Origin: Ahrensia sp. | GTDB lineage: Bacteria; Pseudomonadota; Alphaproteobacteria; Rhizobiales; Rhizobiaceae | Assembly: GCA_002698425.1 (NCBI GenBank) | Contig: NZXU01000050.1 | Location: 124,001-188,000, forward strand | Length of the DNA stretch: 64,000 nucleotides | Direction: 5' to 3' | In this document: in pieces, positions 1 to 9,128 of the stretch | Layout: the number at the start of each line of letters is the position of its first letter | Position numbering within the stretch: position 1 is the stretch's first letter | Program-made: the position numbers and the translations under genes | The notes under the pieces: generated by a model | What the model was told of the DNA's origin: nothing | What the model saw: the letters and a program-made list of their open reading frames with translations, nothing else | Databases searched by the model: none

Positions 1-365
1 GCCACGATCCACAGGACGGAAGTCAGAAATGAAACAAGCAGGATGCTGACAATACCGCCCAGCATCCCCGCACCGCCGAAATAGATGCGCATAGCGGAGA
101 GGATGATTGCGGTGATCGCGCTGGCAAAGGGGCCGCCCGCCGCCGTCGACAGGGCCACCGCGACATTCCTCGCGTCGATCCTGAACCCAGCGGCAAGTTC
201 GACGGGCGACAACATCGTTATGATGCCGACAATCCCGAAAACCAGTCCGATCAGCCCTGATCGCGTTAAAGGCGCGCGCTCAAGTCGCTCACCCAGAAGG
301 GATATAAAAAGGACGCCGAGTACAGCGACCGCTGCGCTCTCGAGCATGCTCACTGCGGCAATCAA
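1..365 (-). CDS. 5TM-5TMR_LYT-type membrane sensor protein, partial
   Basis: The gene runs off the left edge, so only the N-terminal ~121 residues are visible. They form hydrophobic helices separated by a segment containing SPVELAAGFRIDARNVAV, followed by a G-rich run ending GGAGMLGG. This pattern fits the LytS-like 5TM-5TMR_LYT membrane domain, which in proteobacteria often precedes GGDEF or kinase output domains; the output here is outside the window. I chose a TTG start at 365 because GGGAG lies 7 bases upstream. A GTG at 353 and an ATG at 347 are in-frame alternatives. Its proximity to c-di-GMP genes makes a diguanylate cyclase likely, but that is inference. Confidence 0.6.
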   Translation of the reverse strand, partial: MIAAVSMLESAAVAVLGVLFISLLGERLERAPLTRSGLIGLVFGIVGIITMLSPVELAAGFRIDARNVAVALSTAAGGPFASAITAIILSAMRIYFGGAGMLGGIVSILLVSFLTSVLWIV

Positions 366-657
366 GGTTTGGCTCCCGGAAGTAGCGTATCACCCGAGTA
401 AGTCTTGCGTGCCGAACTCCGGCGACAATCGATTTTTCCCCAATAGGGAGAAGCTCCGAATTGATTGGGAAGCGGGATGTAAAGGCCTATGCCGAGCGAA
501 ATTACAACCGTAAATCCTGTTCTCAACGCAAGAATTGCCTCTTATAACCGCCGGCTGCCTTGCCGTGCCTGTCAGATGTAGAGGCTTTTGCGCGGACGGC
601 GAGGGTCAATTCGAAAGAAATAGGGGGGCCTCGCCGCCTTCGTTTCTGTGGTCTTTG
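366..657. other. Intergenic region, no gene seen
   Basis: This gap separates the start of the LYT-type gene from the stop of the EAL gene, both on the minus strand. I see no convincing coding frame, terminator or RNA here. A promoter for the LYT-type gene should lie in the left part, but no clear -35/-10 pair stands out. Confidence 0.4.
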
Positions 658-1464
658 TCATACAATCAGTTCTTCAGACGAAAATGCCGTAGGGGATGCA
701 GATTTGGCGCGAACTATTTCTTCCGCACTGCGCGGCCTGCCAAGCAGATATCCCTGCGCCTCCTGACAGCCGGCGCGCCGTAAGATGCTGATCTGTTCCT
801 CGGTTTCGACGCCCTCGGCGAGTACCGGAATCGCAAAACTTCTTCCCAGAGCCAGGACGGCCTTGACGATACCGCGGGCGCGATTTGACGTCGCCAGTTC
901 GCGAACGAAACCGCGATCCAGCTTGATCCGGTCAAACGGAAAGGACTGCAGGGTGTCCAGCGAGGAGTAGCCGGTGCCGAAATCGTCGATCGCCAGCGTG
1001 ACGCCGAGGTCGCGGATCTGGCGGAGCGTCTTCAGCGCCTGGTCCTTGTCGGAGATGACCGCGGTCTCGGTCACCTCCAGTTCAAGCCGAGACGGCGAAA
1101 GGCCCGTCTCGGCCAGGATGCGCTTCAGGCGCTCGACGAAACCCGGGTCCGATAGCTGAACCGCAGAAAGGTTGATGGCGATCCGCCCGGGAAGGGATCG
1201 CGTTCCGGCCTCCTGGCAGACCGTCTTGATGACCCAATCGCCCAAGGCGCCGATAAGCCCGTACTCCTCGGCGACCGGAATAAATTCACCGGGGGAGATC
1301 AGCCCCTTGTGGATATGGTTCCACCGCAGCAGCGCCTCGTAGCCGAGCACTTCGCCGGTGGTTACGGAACACTGGCACTGATAGTGGAGGAAGAACTCGC
1401 CTGCGGCCAGCGCGCGCGGGATGTCGTTGGCCAGCGAGCGTTTCTCGCGGGTGGCCTCATCCAT
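658..1464 (-). CDS. EAL domain c-di-GMP phosphodiesterase (detached half of a GGDEF-EAL gene)
   Basis: This is a 268-residue EAL domain with essentially no other sequence. Catalytic motifs are intact: EALLRW, INLSAVQL, ELEVTE, DDFGTGYSS, the Lys in IKLDRGF, GVETEEQ and QGYLLGRP. It should hydrolyse c-di-GMP to pGpG in the cytoplasm. It lies in the same reading frame as the upstream GGDEF gene, separated only by a TAA at 1486-1488 and seven sense codons. The N-terminus (MDEATREKRS) looks like the usual GGDEF-EAL linker rather than a natural protein start, and no good ribosome-binding site precedes ATG 1464. The EAL part may be translated by reinitiation, or the stop may be a nonsense mutation or sequencing error. 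Confidence 0.8.
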   Translation of the reverse strand: MDEATREKRSLANDIPRALAAGEFFLHYQCQCSVTTGEVLGYEALLRWNHIHKGLISPGEFIPVAEEYGLIGALGDWVIKTVCQEAGTRSLPGRIAINLSAVQLSDPGFVERLKRILAETGLSPSRLELEVTETAVISDKDQALKTLRQIRDLGVTLAIDDFGTGYSSLDTLQSFPFDRIKLDRGFVRELATSNRARGIVKAVLALGRSFAIPVLAEGVETEEQISILRRAGCQEAQGYLLGRPRSAEEIVRAKSASPTAFSSEELIV

Positions 1465-1485
1465 GCTCTTGTCGTAACGACAGCT

Positions 1486-2595
1486 TTATCGCGCTATGGA
1501 ATTCTTGGCGCGATGCATGGCCAGGTCGGCATTGTTGATCAACGTATCCCTGTCGTCGGCGTCCCCCGGGAAGACCGCGTAGCCGATGCTTCCAGAAATA
1601 CCGAAGCCGCGTTGCGACAGTTCGACGACGGAGTTGGCGGCGTTTTCGAGCCGGGCGACGAAATCCGCCAGGTCAGCTTCGTCGGCGATCACTTTCAGCG
1701 CGATGAACTCGTCCCCGCCGAAGCGGCCGACGACCTCGGTCCCGCGCACGCAATTCGAGAGCTTCTTTCCGAGCGCGCCGAGAATCTCGTCGCCGAATGT
1801 ATAGCCCAGCGCGTCGTTGACGTTCTTGAATTCATCGAGGCCGATGCAGATGACGGCGACCTTGTCGCCGGTGTAGATCGAGGCGGACAAGGCGCTGTCG
1901 AGCTTCGCGAGAAAATGCGTGCGGTTCGGAAGCCCCGTAAGACCATCGTGCCCGGCGTTGTGGCGGAGCTTCTGCTCATCCTCCATTTGCTGCGTCCGGT
2001 CGCGCGTGATTTTCGCGTAACCGATGAGCTGCTTTTGTCGGTCGTAAACCGGCTGGATGAGGACATCCGCCCAGAACCGGGTGCCGTCCTTGCGCACACG
2101 CCAGCCCTCCGTCCTGCAAATTCCCTCGTCGCGCGCCGTTTGCAGGCTGCGAGCCGGCAAGCCTGCCGACTGGTCTTCGGGCGTGTAGAAAATGGAGAAT
2201 TCCTTCCCGATTATTTCGGAGGAACTGTAGCCCTTGCTCTTGCGGGCCCCCTCGTTCCAGTTCAGGACGCGACCGCGTGTGTCGAGCATGTAGATCGCGT
2301 AGTCGGTCACGCTCTCCGCAAAGAAGTTGAAATTCTCCTGGCCGGTCTGGCTCTCCTGTATCGCGCTTAGCCGGAGCCCTTGCGCCCGGCCATAGGCGAA
2401 GAACACAGCGCCCAGAATTACGGGCGCCAGCGCTACCAGCAAGTGCAGGGGATGCTCGCGAAACGCATCGGCGAGCGAGGCATGCGTATCCCGCAGGATG
2501 CTGCCATCAAGCAACAAGCCGACCGCCGGGAACAAAAGCCCGAAACATATGCCAAGCATGGCGTAGCGGAGAGAGAGGCTCGACGTTCTATGCAT
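1486..2595 (-). CDS. Membrane PAS-GGDEF diguanylate cyclase, apparently truncated before its EAL domain
   Basis: From ATG 2595 the protein has 369 residues: two hydrophobic helices (about 9-33 and 50-75), a PAS domain (about 87-200, with GRVLNWNEGA and RKDGTRFW) and a GGDEF domain. The GGDEF motif is intact (GRFGGDEF). The inhibitory I-site is RGTE rather than RxxD, so product inhibition may be weakened. The reading frame opens further upstream to 2775, but the extra 60 residues look non-coding. Translation stops at TAA 1486-1488 just after ADLAMHRAKNSIAR, where GGDEF-EAL proteins normally continue, and the in-frame EAL domain follows. Predicted role: synthesis of c-di-GMP in response to a PAS signal. 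Confidence 0.8.
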   Translation of the reverse strand: MHRTSSLSLRYAMLGICFGLLFPAVGLLLDGSILRDTHASLADAFREHPLHLLVALAPVILGAVFFAYGRAQGLRLSAIQESQTGQENFNFFAESVTDYAIYMLDTRGRVLNWNEGARKSKGYSSSEIIGKEFSIFYTPEDQSAGLPARSLQTARDEGICRTEGWRVRKDGTRFWADVLIQPVYDRQKQLIGYAKITRDRTQQMEDEQKLRHNAGHDGLTGLPNRTHFLAKLDSALSASIYTGDKVAVICIGLDEFKNVNDALGYTFGDEILGALGKKLSNCVRGTEVVGRFGGDEFIALKVIADEADLADFVARLENAANSVVELSQRGFGISGSIGYAVFPGDADDRDTLINNADLAMHRAKNSIAR

Positions 2596-3529
2596 TCCGG
2601 ATCCGTGAGTCAGGGGAAGAGAGCTCGTTTTCCGCGCGTAATTGGCCGCGATGCCAAATAAACGGAAACCATATTGGATACTCGAACCAATATCGCCTGA
2701 ACTCTGCCCATCGCTACAAAAACCCGTGGCGCTCATTGCCGGGTGACTTCTGCGTCGCTCAATTCCGCGAAGCAATCTTATGAACTGCCCGGAAGCTCTT
2801 TCTTTTTGGTAAACGTGTGGCGGCGCTATACCGCAATAATACGGAAGTCTAGGGATGGTTATGCTTGGAAAAACTGGCGCTCTCCCTTTTGCCGGACGCG
2901 CGCGCCTCTTTCCGGACGCCTCGACAGAGAAAATCGCGAGGGTGTATGGCCGAGAGACAGGCGCCGGCCGTCAGGCGAGCGCGACACTGATCCGCAAACA
3001 TCCGCGTTCTTCAAGGTAATTTGTTTCCGGCGACGGCCTAATAACCAAAGGCTGAATTTCCCGAAAAATATTTTGTTGCGCCACTTCAATACATATGCGC
3101 GTCTTGCGGAAGAGAAAAATGTCAGCATCACTGTTATGGCCCGGCGTTAAAATACCAGTGAACCATGGCATTGACTCGCACTAATCTAGCCGCCGGGATA
3201 ATCACGCGGCATGCGGACACTGTGTAGCCGAGCGCGACGCCTTGGCTCAGCCATGTATTATAATATCTCTATGTTTGCGAGTGACGTAACCCAGGCAACG
3301 AAGTCATGGATTTCAGAACTCTATATTGCTATTCGCCCGTCTTTAAAAACGAATATCAACGATTTTATACATCCGAAACCCTAGGTCATCTAAAGCTTAA
3401 AATCCGAAAATTAAGACGAAAGTCCATATATTTGGTAGTGGCGATTGGGATTTTCTTTACTAATGCACGGGCAAAAAAACACGGGGGACGTCGATAGCAG
3501 ATATCGTACGGCGCAATGCGGAGAATCCC
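2596..3529. other. Long intergenic region, divergent promoters expected
   Basis: About 930 bases between two divergently transcribed c-di-GMP genes. Short open frames exist (for example 3306-3497 on the plus strand) but lack ribosome-binding sites and recognisable protein character. The part from about 3250 to 3480 is clearly more AT-rich than the surroundings, as expected for promoters. A TATAAT hexamer occurs at 3259-3264 but no well-spaced -35 partner is visible. No structured RNA could be recognised by eye. Confidence 0.45.
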
Positions 3530-4816
3530 ATGACTGAAGAATGTGCAATCGAGAAGCGGCGCGATGCAATACTCTTTTTCGATTCCCGCAACGGCGATCG
3601 ATTGCAGGAGGTAATCCGCGAACTGCGCTATGTGGCAATTGACGGAATGCACTGCGAACCATGTGCCTTGCCAGAGAACGTCATCGTTCGCATGTCCATC
3701 GTAAGCGCGGAGCAGGCCGATTGCCGGGAGGCATGGAGGACCAGCCCCACCGACGCCCCCTCTCTATTGATCACCGAAAATCCTTCATTCGAAAACTGCC
3801 TCGCGGCATCGAGAGACGGCTATCACGCGATAGCGGACTCAGATCTTAGCAGCGAAAGCCTGGCTGGCTGGCTGCGCCATTTCGCGATCCAGAAGGAAGA
3901 AAAGCGATCGCATGTCCTGATCGTCGACGACGACAAGTTGACCTCGCAGGTCGTCGAGCTTGCATTGCATCAGGCCGACATCGATGTGAGCCGGGCGGCG
4001 GGCGCGCGCGAGGCATTCCGGATCCTCGAGAGCAAGCAGATCGATGCGGTGCTCCTGGACCTGCAAATGCCGGAAGTCGATGGTATCGAGCTCGCTCGAA
4101 TCATCCGCCAGCGGCAGAAGAACCTGTCCTTGCCAATCATGTTCCTGTCAGCCGAACGCAACCCGGAACGCCAGCTGGAGGCGCGGCAGCTCGGCGGAGA
4201 CGATTTCATCGTCAAACCGATCACTCCCACGCGACTTGGCCAGATCGTGAAACTGAGACTGGATCGGGCCAAAGCGCTGGCCAACCTGATCGAACGCGAC
4301 AGCCTGACCGGCCTTCTTAATCACGCCCGCTTCAACTATACGATGCAGCGCGAGGTGGAGCGCAGCCGCCGTACCGGCGCAAAGCTTTCGCTGGCAATGA
4401 TCGATATCGATCATTTCAAGTCCGTGAATGATTTGTATGGCCACCAGACCGGCGACCGCGTGATCCGGTCGCTTTCGAACCTGTTTACGACGGAGTTGCG
4501 CCGGACCGATCCTGTCGGCCGCTGGGGTGGCGAGGAATTCACGGTCCTGTTTCTGGATACCGATGCAGCTTCGGCCGCCAGCGTCATAGACCGGCTTCGC
4601 ATCCTTCTCGAATCGACGTCGTTCCAATCGGAGAACGGGCCTTTTCGAGTGAGTTTCAGCGCGGGCATTTGCGAAATAGTGATCGGAGCGGAGGTCAATG
4701 ACGCTGTTTCGGCAGCCGATGCGGCGCTTTATCACGCGAAGATGCTCGGACGCGGCCGCACGATTTGCGCGGATCGCTTTTCCGCCGGAGTCAATATCAA
4801 GCTTGCCAGCGCCTAG
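3530..4816 (+). CDS. Response regulator diguanylate cyclase (degenerate REC-REC-GGDEF, PleD-like)
   Basis: A 428-residue protein. Residues 1-120 look like a degenerate receiver. About 128-245 form a canonical receiver (LIVDDD, phospho-acceptor Asp in VLLDLQMPEVDG, MFLSAE, VKPITP). About 262-425 form a GGDEF domain with an intact active site (GRWGGEEF) and an I-site RRTD. The layout matches PleD: phosphorylation of the receiver should drive dimerisation and c-di-GMP synthesis. The start is supported by GGAG six bases upstream of ATG 3530. It is followed after 118 bases by the large hybrid kinase on the same strand, so it is a plausible phosphorelay output, but that pairing is inferred. Confidence 0.88.
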   Translation: MTEECAIEKRRDAILFFDSRNGDRLQEVIRELRYVAIDGMHCEPCALPENVIVRMSIVSAEQADCREAWRTSPTDAPSLLITENPSFENCLAASRDGYHAIADSDLSSESLAGWLRHFAIQKEEKRSHVLIVDDDKLTSQVVELALHQADIDVSRAAGAREAFRILESKQIDAVLLDLQMPEVDGIELARIIRQRQKNLSLPIMFLSAERNPERQLEARQLGGDDFIVKPITPTRLGQIVKLRLDRAKALANLIERDSLTGLLNHARFNYTMQREVERSRRTGAKLSLAMIDIDHFKSVNDLYGHQTGDRVIRSLSNLFTTELRRTDPVGRWGGEEFTVLFLDTDAASAASVIDRLRILLESTSFQSENGPFRVSFSAGICEIVIGAEVNDAVSAADAALYHAKMLGRGRTICADRFSAGVNIKLASA

Positions 4817-4934
4817 CGAAGCAGGACACCTTGCCGGTTGCCGGGACGCGCAAGCCGACGTCTTCTCACGGGAAACCTTTTGTAATGGTTTCGAGAATAA
4901 GCTCCGGACACTTATCTGACCTTGGGGAAGCACC

Positions 4935-7900
4935 TTGCCGTCATCTTGGTCCGGCATAAACAGCAATCGAGCCATCCGCCGTCTGGCCTTGCTCAACCTT
5001 GCGGTTGCCGCCGTCTATGCGGGCGGCGGTTGGCTCGGACTGCAGTTGGCTGCGCCTCCGGGATACGCCACCGTCATATGGCCTCCATCGGGCCTGGCTG
5101 TCGCGGCGATCCTGTTTTACGGGCCATCTCTCTCAATCGGTATTTTCCTCGGTTCGTTTGTCGTCAACTGCATTGTCGGCGGGGCGTTTGCGCAGGGAAG
5201 CCTTCAGCCGGAGGCTATCGCTGTCGCCGACGTCATCGCCGGCGGCTCGACCCTTCAGGCCTTGCTGGCGGCTACGCTTGTTCAGCGCTTCTTCCACCGC
5301 CCGATCGAACTGAAAGGCTTCCGCAGCCTTCTGGCTTTCATGCTCATAATCGGGCCCGCCAGTTGCCTGATCGCGGCGACGGTCGGTGTCTCGGCGCTTC
5401 TGGCAGCCGGCATAATCAGCCCGGAATCGTTTGGCTCGAACTGGATCACCTGGTGGGCCGGCGACTTGCTGGGCGTGCTGGTATTCCTGCCGCTCGCCCT
5501 GCTCAATCCCTGGCGACCCTGGACAGTGAAATGGCGAGGCGAAGAAGTCACCGGCTTCTCGGTCGTGACGCTACTCACGGTTCTCGTACCGCTCGCCACG
5601 ACGTTCTATTCCTGGATAATTATCAGCGACGTGATCTATCAGCGGAACACAACGGCTTTCAGGACGCTTGCGGATGATTCAGAGCGCGCGCTGCTGCACC
5701 GCATCGACTCCTACAAACAGAGCCTGGATGGCGGCGCCGGCGCATTCCATGCATCCGACAAGGTCACTTTGCAGGATTGGCAGAATTACGTCGATACGCT
5801 GGAAATCCAGCAAACGCTTCCGGGCATCAACGGCATCGGTTTCATTGAGCCTGTGGCGGAGGCGGACCTCGGCGATTACGCGCAAAGCGTGACATCGGAC
5901 GGCGTGTTCGGGCTGGTTGTGCACCCCCAGGGTGAGAAATTCGACAATTTCATCATCAAGTATATCGAGCCGGTCGAACCGAACATCGAAGCGGTCGGCC
6001 TCAACATCGGTTTCGAAAGGAACCGCTACGAGGCTGCCGTCCATGCGCGCGATACGGGCCTCGCAACCATCACGAAGCGTATCTTCCTCGTTCAGGACGA
6101 AACGCGCAGCGCCGGCTTCCTGCTGCTTCGACCACTCTATTCCCCGGTCGAGGCGCCCGCCACCGTGGAGGCCCGCCGCGAATTGTTCGAAGGCTGGGTC
6201 TATGCGCCTTTCGTTGCGCCGCGCTTCATGAGCGAACTAACCTCTACCCAGGGCAATACGGTCGACTTCAGCGTCTTCGACGGAAACGACGCCGATCCCG
6301 ACCAGTTGATCTATTCGAGCATCTCCGAGGAAAGGGCCGATTTCACCCCGACATACACGGTCCGCAAGACCTTCGCGGTCATGGAACAGATCTGGACGGT
6401 CGAATGGCGAAGCACGCCGGCCTTCGAAAAGCAGGTCCGCAGCGCCGAGCCGGTCCTGGTTCTGCTCGGCGGAATAGTCCTGTCCGGTTTGCTGGGCGGC
6501 CTGCTGTTGTCCTTCTCCAGACGGGAAGAATCGATCCGGCGTCTGGTCAAGGAAAAGACGCAGCAACTCGTCGCGAGCGAACAGCAAACCCGTTCGCTCG
6601 TGGAAACAGCCATGGTTGCGATTCTTCTCCTCGATGAGAAGGGAACGGTGATTTCCGCGAACCATGCAACCGAGGGGCTCTTCGATTCGCCCGCAAGCCA
6701 AATCATCGGCGACAAATTCGCCGAACTGATCCGCAGCCCGGAGTTCTACCACCAATCCCTCGACACGCTGGTCCAAGACAAATACGGGGCGAACAAAGCG
6801 CATCGAGAGCCCTTGCTGACGAAGACCCGGTTCGGCGAGGACCTTTTTCTGGACATCCAGCTCAACTCCTGGACGAGTTCGACCGGCGCCACGCGATATA
6901 CCGCGATCATTCGGGACGTCACCAAGGAAATAAAGGCGCATATCGCGCTCGAGGAAACAGAACAGCGCTGGAAATACGCGCTGGAAGGATCGGACATCGG
7001 CGTCTTCGACGTGAACCTGGAAAGCGGAACGTCCGTGGTGTCGGCCAAATGGATGGAGATGCTCGGCTTCGGCCCCGACGACGATATCGCGCCACAAGCC
7101 GAATGGGAATCCCGTGTTCACCCGGAAGACATGCCGGTCGTCGCCGCGGCAGACGCCGCATGCCTGAACGGCGAAGCCGAACGCTCCGTCTCGGAGTATC
7201 GCCTGCGCAGAAAGGACGGCGTTTGGATCTGGTTGCGCTCCGATGCCGTCGTAGTCGAACGCGACAGCGACGGCAACGCGACCCGGCTGATCGGAACGCA
7301 GACGGACATCACCCAGTTGAAGCATGCCGCGGCAGCCTTGCAGGCCAGCGAAGAGCGCTTCAGGACCGCGATCGAACACGCGCCCGTCGGCATGGCGATG
7401 CTCTCTCTGGACAACAAATGGATCAAGGCGAACAAGGCCCTTTGCGACCTCCTGGGCTACACAGAAGAGGAACTTCTGGCCTCCGATCCCGCCTTGTTGG
7501 CCAACAAGGAGGATGCGGAAGGAAGAGAGGAGCGCCTCGGCAAGCTGATGAGCGGGCAAGTGTCCACCTATCAGCACGAATCGCGCCTCTATCGCAAGAA
7601 TGGAAGCCAGGTCTGGGTTCTCATCAGCGTCTCTGTTGCGACCGACGCACTCGAGGAAGAGAAATATTTCATTCTCCAGATACAGGACATCACCGAACAC
7701 AAGGAAATGGAGAGGCTGAAGACCGAGTTCGTCTCGACCGTGAGCCACGAGTTGAGGACACCGCTGACGTCCATCCGCGCCTCGCTGGGACTTGTCCTGG
7801 GCTCGATGGCGCAGGCTCTCCCCCAGAACGCGGAGCGTTTGATTACGATCGCGCACAGCAACTGCGAACGGCTTGTCCTGCTTATCAATGACATTCTCGA

Positions 7901-8822
7901 TCTCGAGAAAATCTCGTCGGGACAGATGCGTTTCGACATGCAGCGCGAGACCGTCAGCGACCTCCTGAAACAGGCGATCGAGGCGAATCAGGGCTATGCG
8001 GACCAGTATGACGTGACCCTTGATCTTGAAGAGCCGGTTCCGGACTGCGTCATCAATATCGATGCGGCACGGTTCCACCAGGTCCTGGCGAACCTCACCT
8101 CCAATGCAGCAAAATTCTCGGCCAAGGGCGGCGTCGTCAAGATCGGGGCAGAGCGCCTGGCGGATTCCATTCGCATAAGCGTCATCGACAAGGGACAAGG
8201 CATTCCGGTCGAGTTCCGCAACAAGATCTTCAGCCGCTTTTCGCAAGCGGACGCCTCATCGAGCAGGGCAAAGAGTGGAACCGGCCTCGGGCTATATATC
8301 TCCAAGCAGATCATCGAGCAGTTGGGCGGCACGATCGATTTCGAGAGCACGGTCGGTGTCGGGACGACGTTCTGGTTCACCCTGCCGATCGCCGAGGAAA
8401 GGCACGATGCTCCTCTCAACTTCGTCGACCATCCGGACGAGGGTCTCCCGTCGATCCTGCATGTCGAAGACGATTGCGATTTTTGCGAGGTCGTCGCGGC
8501 CTATCTGGAGGGGAAGGTGAGCATAACGACGACGGCGACGGTCCGCGGCGCGCGCGCATTGCTCGCGGCCAGGTCGTTCGACCTCGCCATCATCGATATC
8601 GGGCTTGGACAGGGCAACGGCCTCGATCTCCTGGATGACATCGATATAGAGCGAACGCCGGTCATCGTGCTTTCGGCGCGGGAAGACTATCTCGACGACG
8701 ATCGGGTGAGCTACTACCTGCCGAAATCGCGAACCACGGAGAAGGAATTCGTGGACATCGTGCTGGACATGGTCGCCGGCAACACGGACGGGCCTGAACA
8801 GTCCGCCGTCGACAGCAGGTAG
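4935..8822 (+). CDS. MASE1-CHASE-PAS hybrid sensor histidine kinase
   Basis: A 1295-residue membrane kinase. Order: MASE1 membrane domain (about 12-235), extracytoplasmic CHASE domain (about 240-430), a further transmembrane helix (about 506-532), three PAS domains (from about 548, 674 and 805), HisKA with phospho-acceptor His938 in SHELRTP, HATPase (N box LTSNAAKF, G1 DKGQGIP, F box FSRFSQAD, G2 GTGLGLYIS), and a C-terminal receiver (about 1172-1280, HVEDD, Asp in IIDIGL, YLPKS). The start is TTG 4935 with GGGGAAG just upstream. CHASE domains bind small extracellular ligands. With no internal HPt, it needs the HPt protein encoded 6 bases downstream to pass on phosphate. Confidence 0.9.
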   Translation: MPSSWSGINSNRAIRRLALLNLAVAAVYAGGGWLGLQLAAPPGYATVIWPPSGLAVAAILFYGPSLSIGIFLGSFVVNCIVGGAFAQGSLQPEAIAVADVIAGGSTLQALLAATLVQRFFHRPIELKGFRSLLAFMLIIGPASCLIAATVGVSALLAAGIISPESFGSNWITWWAGDLLGVLVFLPLALLNPWRPWTVKWRGEEVTGFSVVTLLTVLVPLATTFYSWIIISDVIYQRNTTAFRTLADDSERALLHRIDSYKQSLDGGAGAFHASDKVTLQDWQNYVDTLEIQQTLPGINGIGFIEPVAEADLGDYAQSVTSDGVFGLVVHPQGEKFDNFIIKYIEPVEPNIEAVGLNIGFERNRYEAAVHARDTGLATITKRIFLVQDETRSAGFLLLRPLYSPVEAPATVEARRELFEGWVYAPFVAPRFMSELTSTQGNTVDFSVFDGNDADPDQLIYSSISEERADFTPTYTVRKTFAVMEQIWTVEWRSTPAFEKQVRSAEPVLVLLGGIVLSGLLGGLLLSFSRREESIRRLVKEKTQQLVASEQQTRSLVETAMVAILLLDEKGTVISANHATEGLFDSPASQIIGDKFAELIRSPEFYHQSLDTLVQDKYGANKAHREPLLTKTRFGEDLFLDIQLNSWTSSTGATRYTAIIRDVTKEIKAHIALEETEQRWKYALEGSDIGVFDVNLESGTSVVSAKWMEMLGFGPDDDIAPQAEWESRVHPEDMPVVAAADAACLNGEAERSVSEYRLRRKDGVWIWLRSDAVVVERDSDGNATRLIGTQTDITQLKHAAAALQASEERFRTAIEHAPVGMAMLSLDNKWIKANKALCDLLGYTEEELLASDPALLANKEDAEGREERLGKLMSGQVSTYQHESRLYRKNGSQVWVLISVSVATDALEEEKYFILQIQDITEHKEMERLKTEFVSTVSHELRTPLTSIRASLGLVLGSMAQALPQNAERLITIAHSNCERLVLLINDILDLEKISSGQMRFDMQRETVSDLLKQAIEANQGYADQYDVTLDLEEPVPDCVINIDAARFHQVLANLTSNAAKFSAKGGVVKIGAERLADSIRISVIDKGQGIPVEFRNKIFSRFSQADASSSRAKSGTGLGLYISKQIIEQLGGTIDFESTVGVGTTFWFTLPIAEERHDAPLNFVDHPDEGLPSILHVEDDCDFCEVVAAYLEGKVSITTTATVRGARALLAARSFDLAIIDIGLGQGNGLDLLDDIDIERTPVIVLSAREDYLDDDRVSYYLPKSRTTEKEFVDIVLDMVAGNTDGPEQSAVDSR

Positions 8823-8828
8823 GCGGTC

Positions 8829-9128
8829 GTGAGCGACGAAATGGAAGCCAAGCTCGCCGTGTTCAGGTTGCGTTTCCTGGAGCGCTGCCGCGACGATCTC
8901 TCCGCGCTCGAATCGATCGGTATCGCCGATCTGTCCAGGCGAGAAGAGCTCGTCGCGCTGGCGCATCGTATTTCCGGCAGCGCGGGCATCTTCGGGGAAG
9001 CTTCGCTCGGCGAGCGGGCCTTTATACTGGAATCTCTGCTTCTGTCCGAGCCGGAGGCAGAATCGGATCGCATCGGCGCAGCGCATGAGGCATTGCTCGC
9101 CATGCTGCGCGAGATCGTCAGTCGCTAG
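8829..9128 (+). CDS. Stand-alone HPt phosphotransfer protein
   Basis: A 99-residue all-helical protein with the HPt signature LAHRISGSAGIFGEASLGERA cut here to its key part, AHRISGSAG, where the His is the expected phospho-acceptor. The GTG start at 8829 lies 6 bases after the kinase stop, so the two genes are almost certainly co-transcribed. It should shuttle phosphate from the kinase receiver to downstream receivers; candidates are the two single-domain receivers in the facing operon and the receiver-GGDEF protein upstream. Its last 11 bases overlap the end of the convergent glycosyltransferase gene. Confidence 0.85.
   Translation: MSDEMEAKLAVFRLRFLERCRDDLSALESIGIADLSRREELVALAHRISGSAGIFGEASLGERAFILESLLLSEPEAESDRIGAAHEALLAMLREIVSR

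Noticed and set aside
3306..3497. A 63-codon gene in the AT-rich intergenic region
   Set aside because: No ribosome-binding site, codon use unlike the neighbours and no family resemblance; the stretch looks like promoter DNA.
6237..8246. A 669-codon open frame on the minus strand inside the hybrid kinase gene
   Set aside because: It is antisense to clear MASE1-CHASE-PAS-kinase coding sequence, has no recognisable domain, and arises from GC-rich codon bias.
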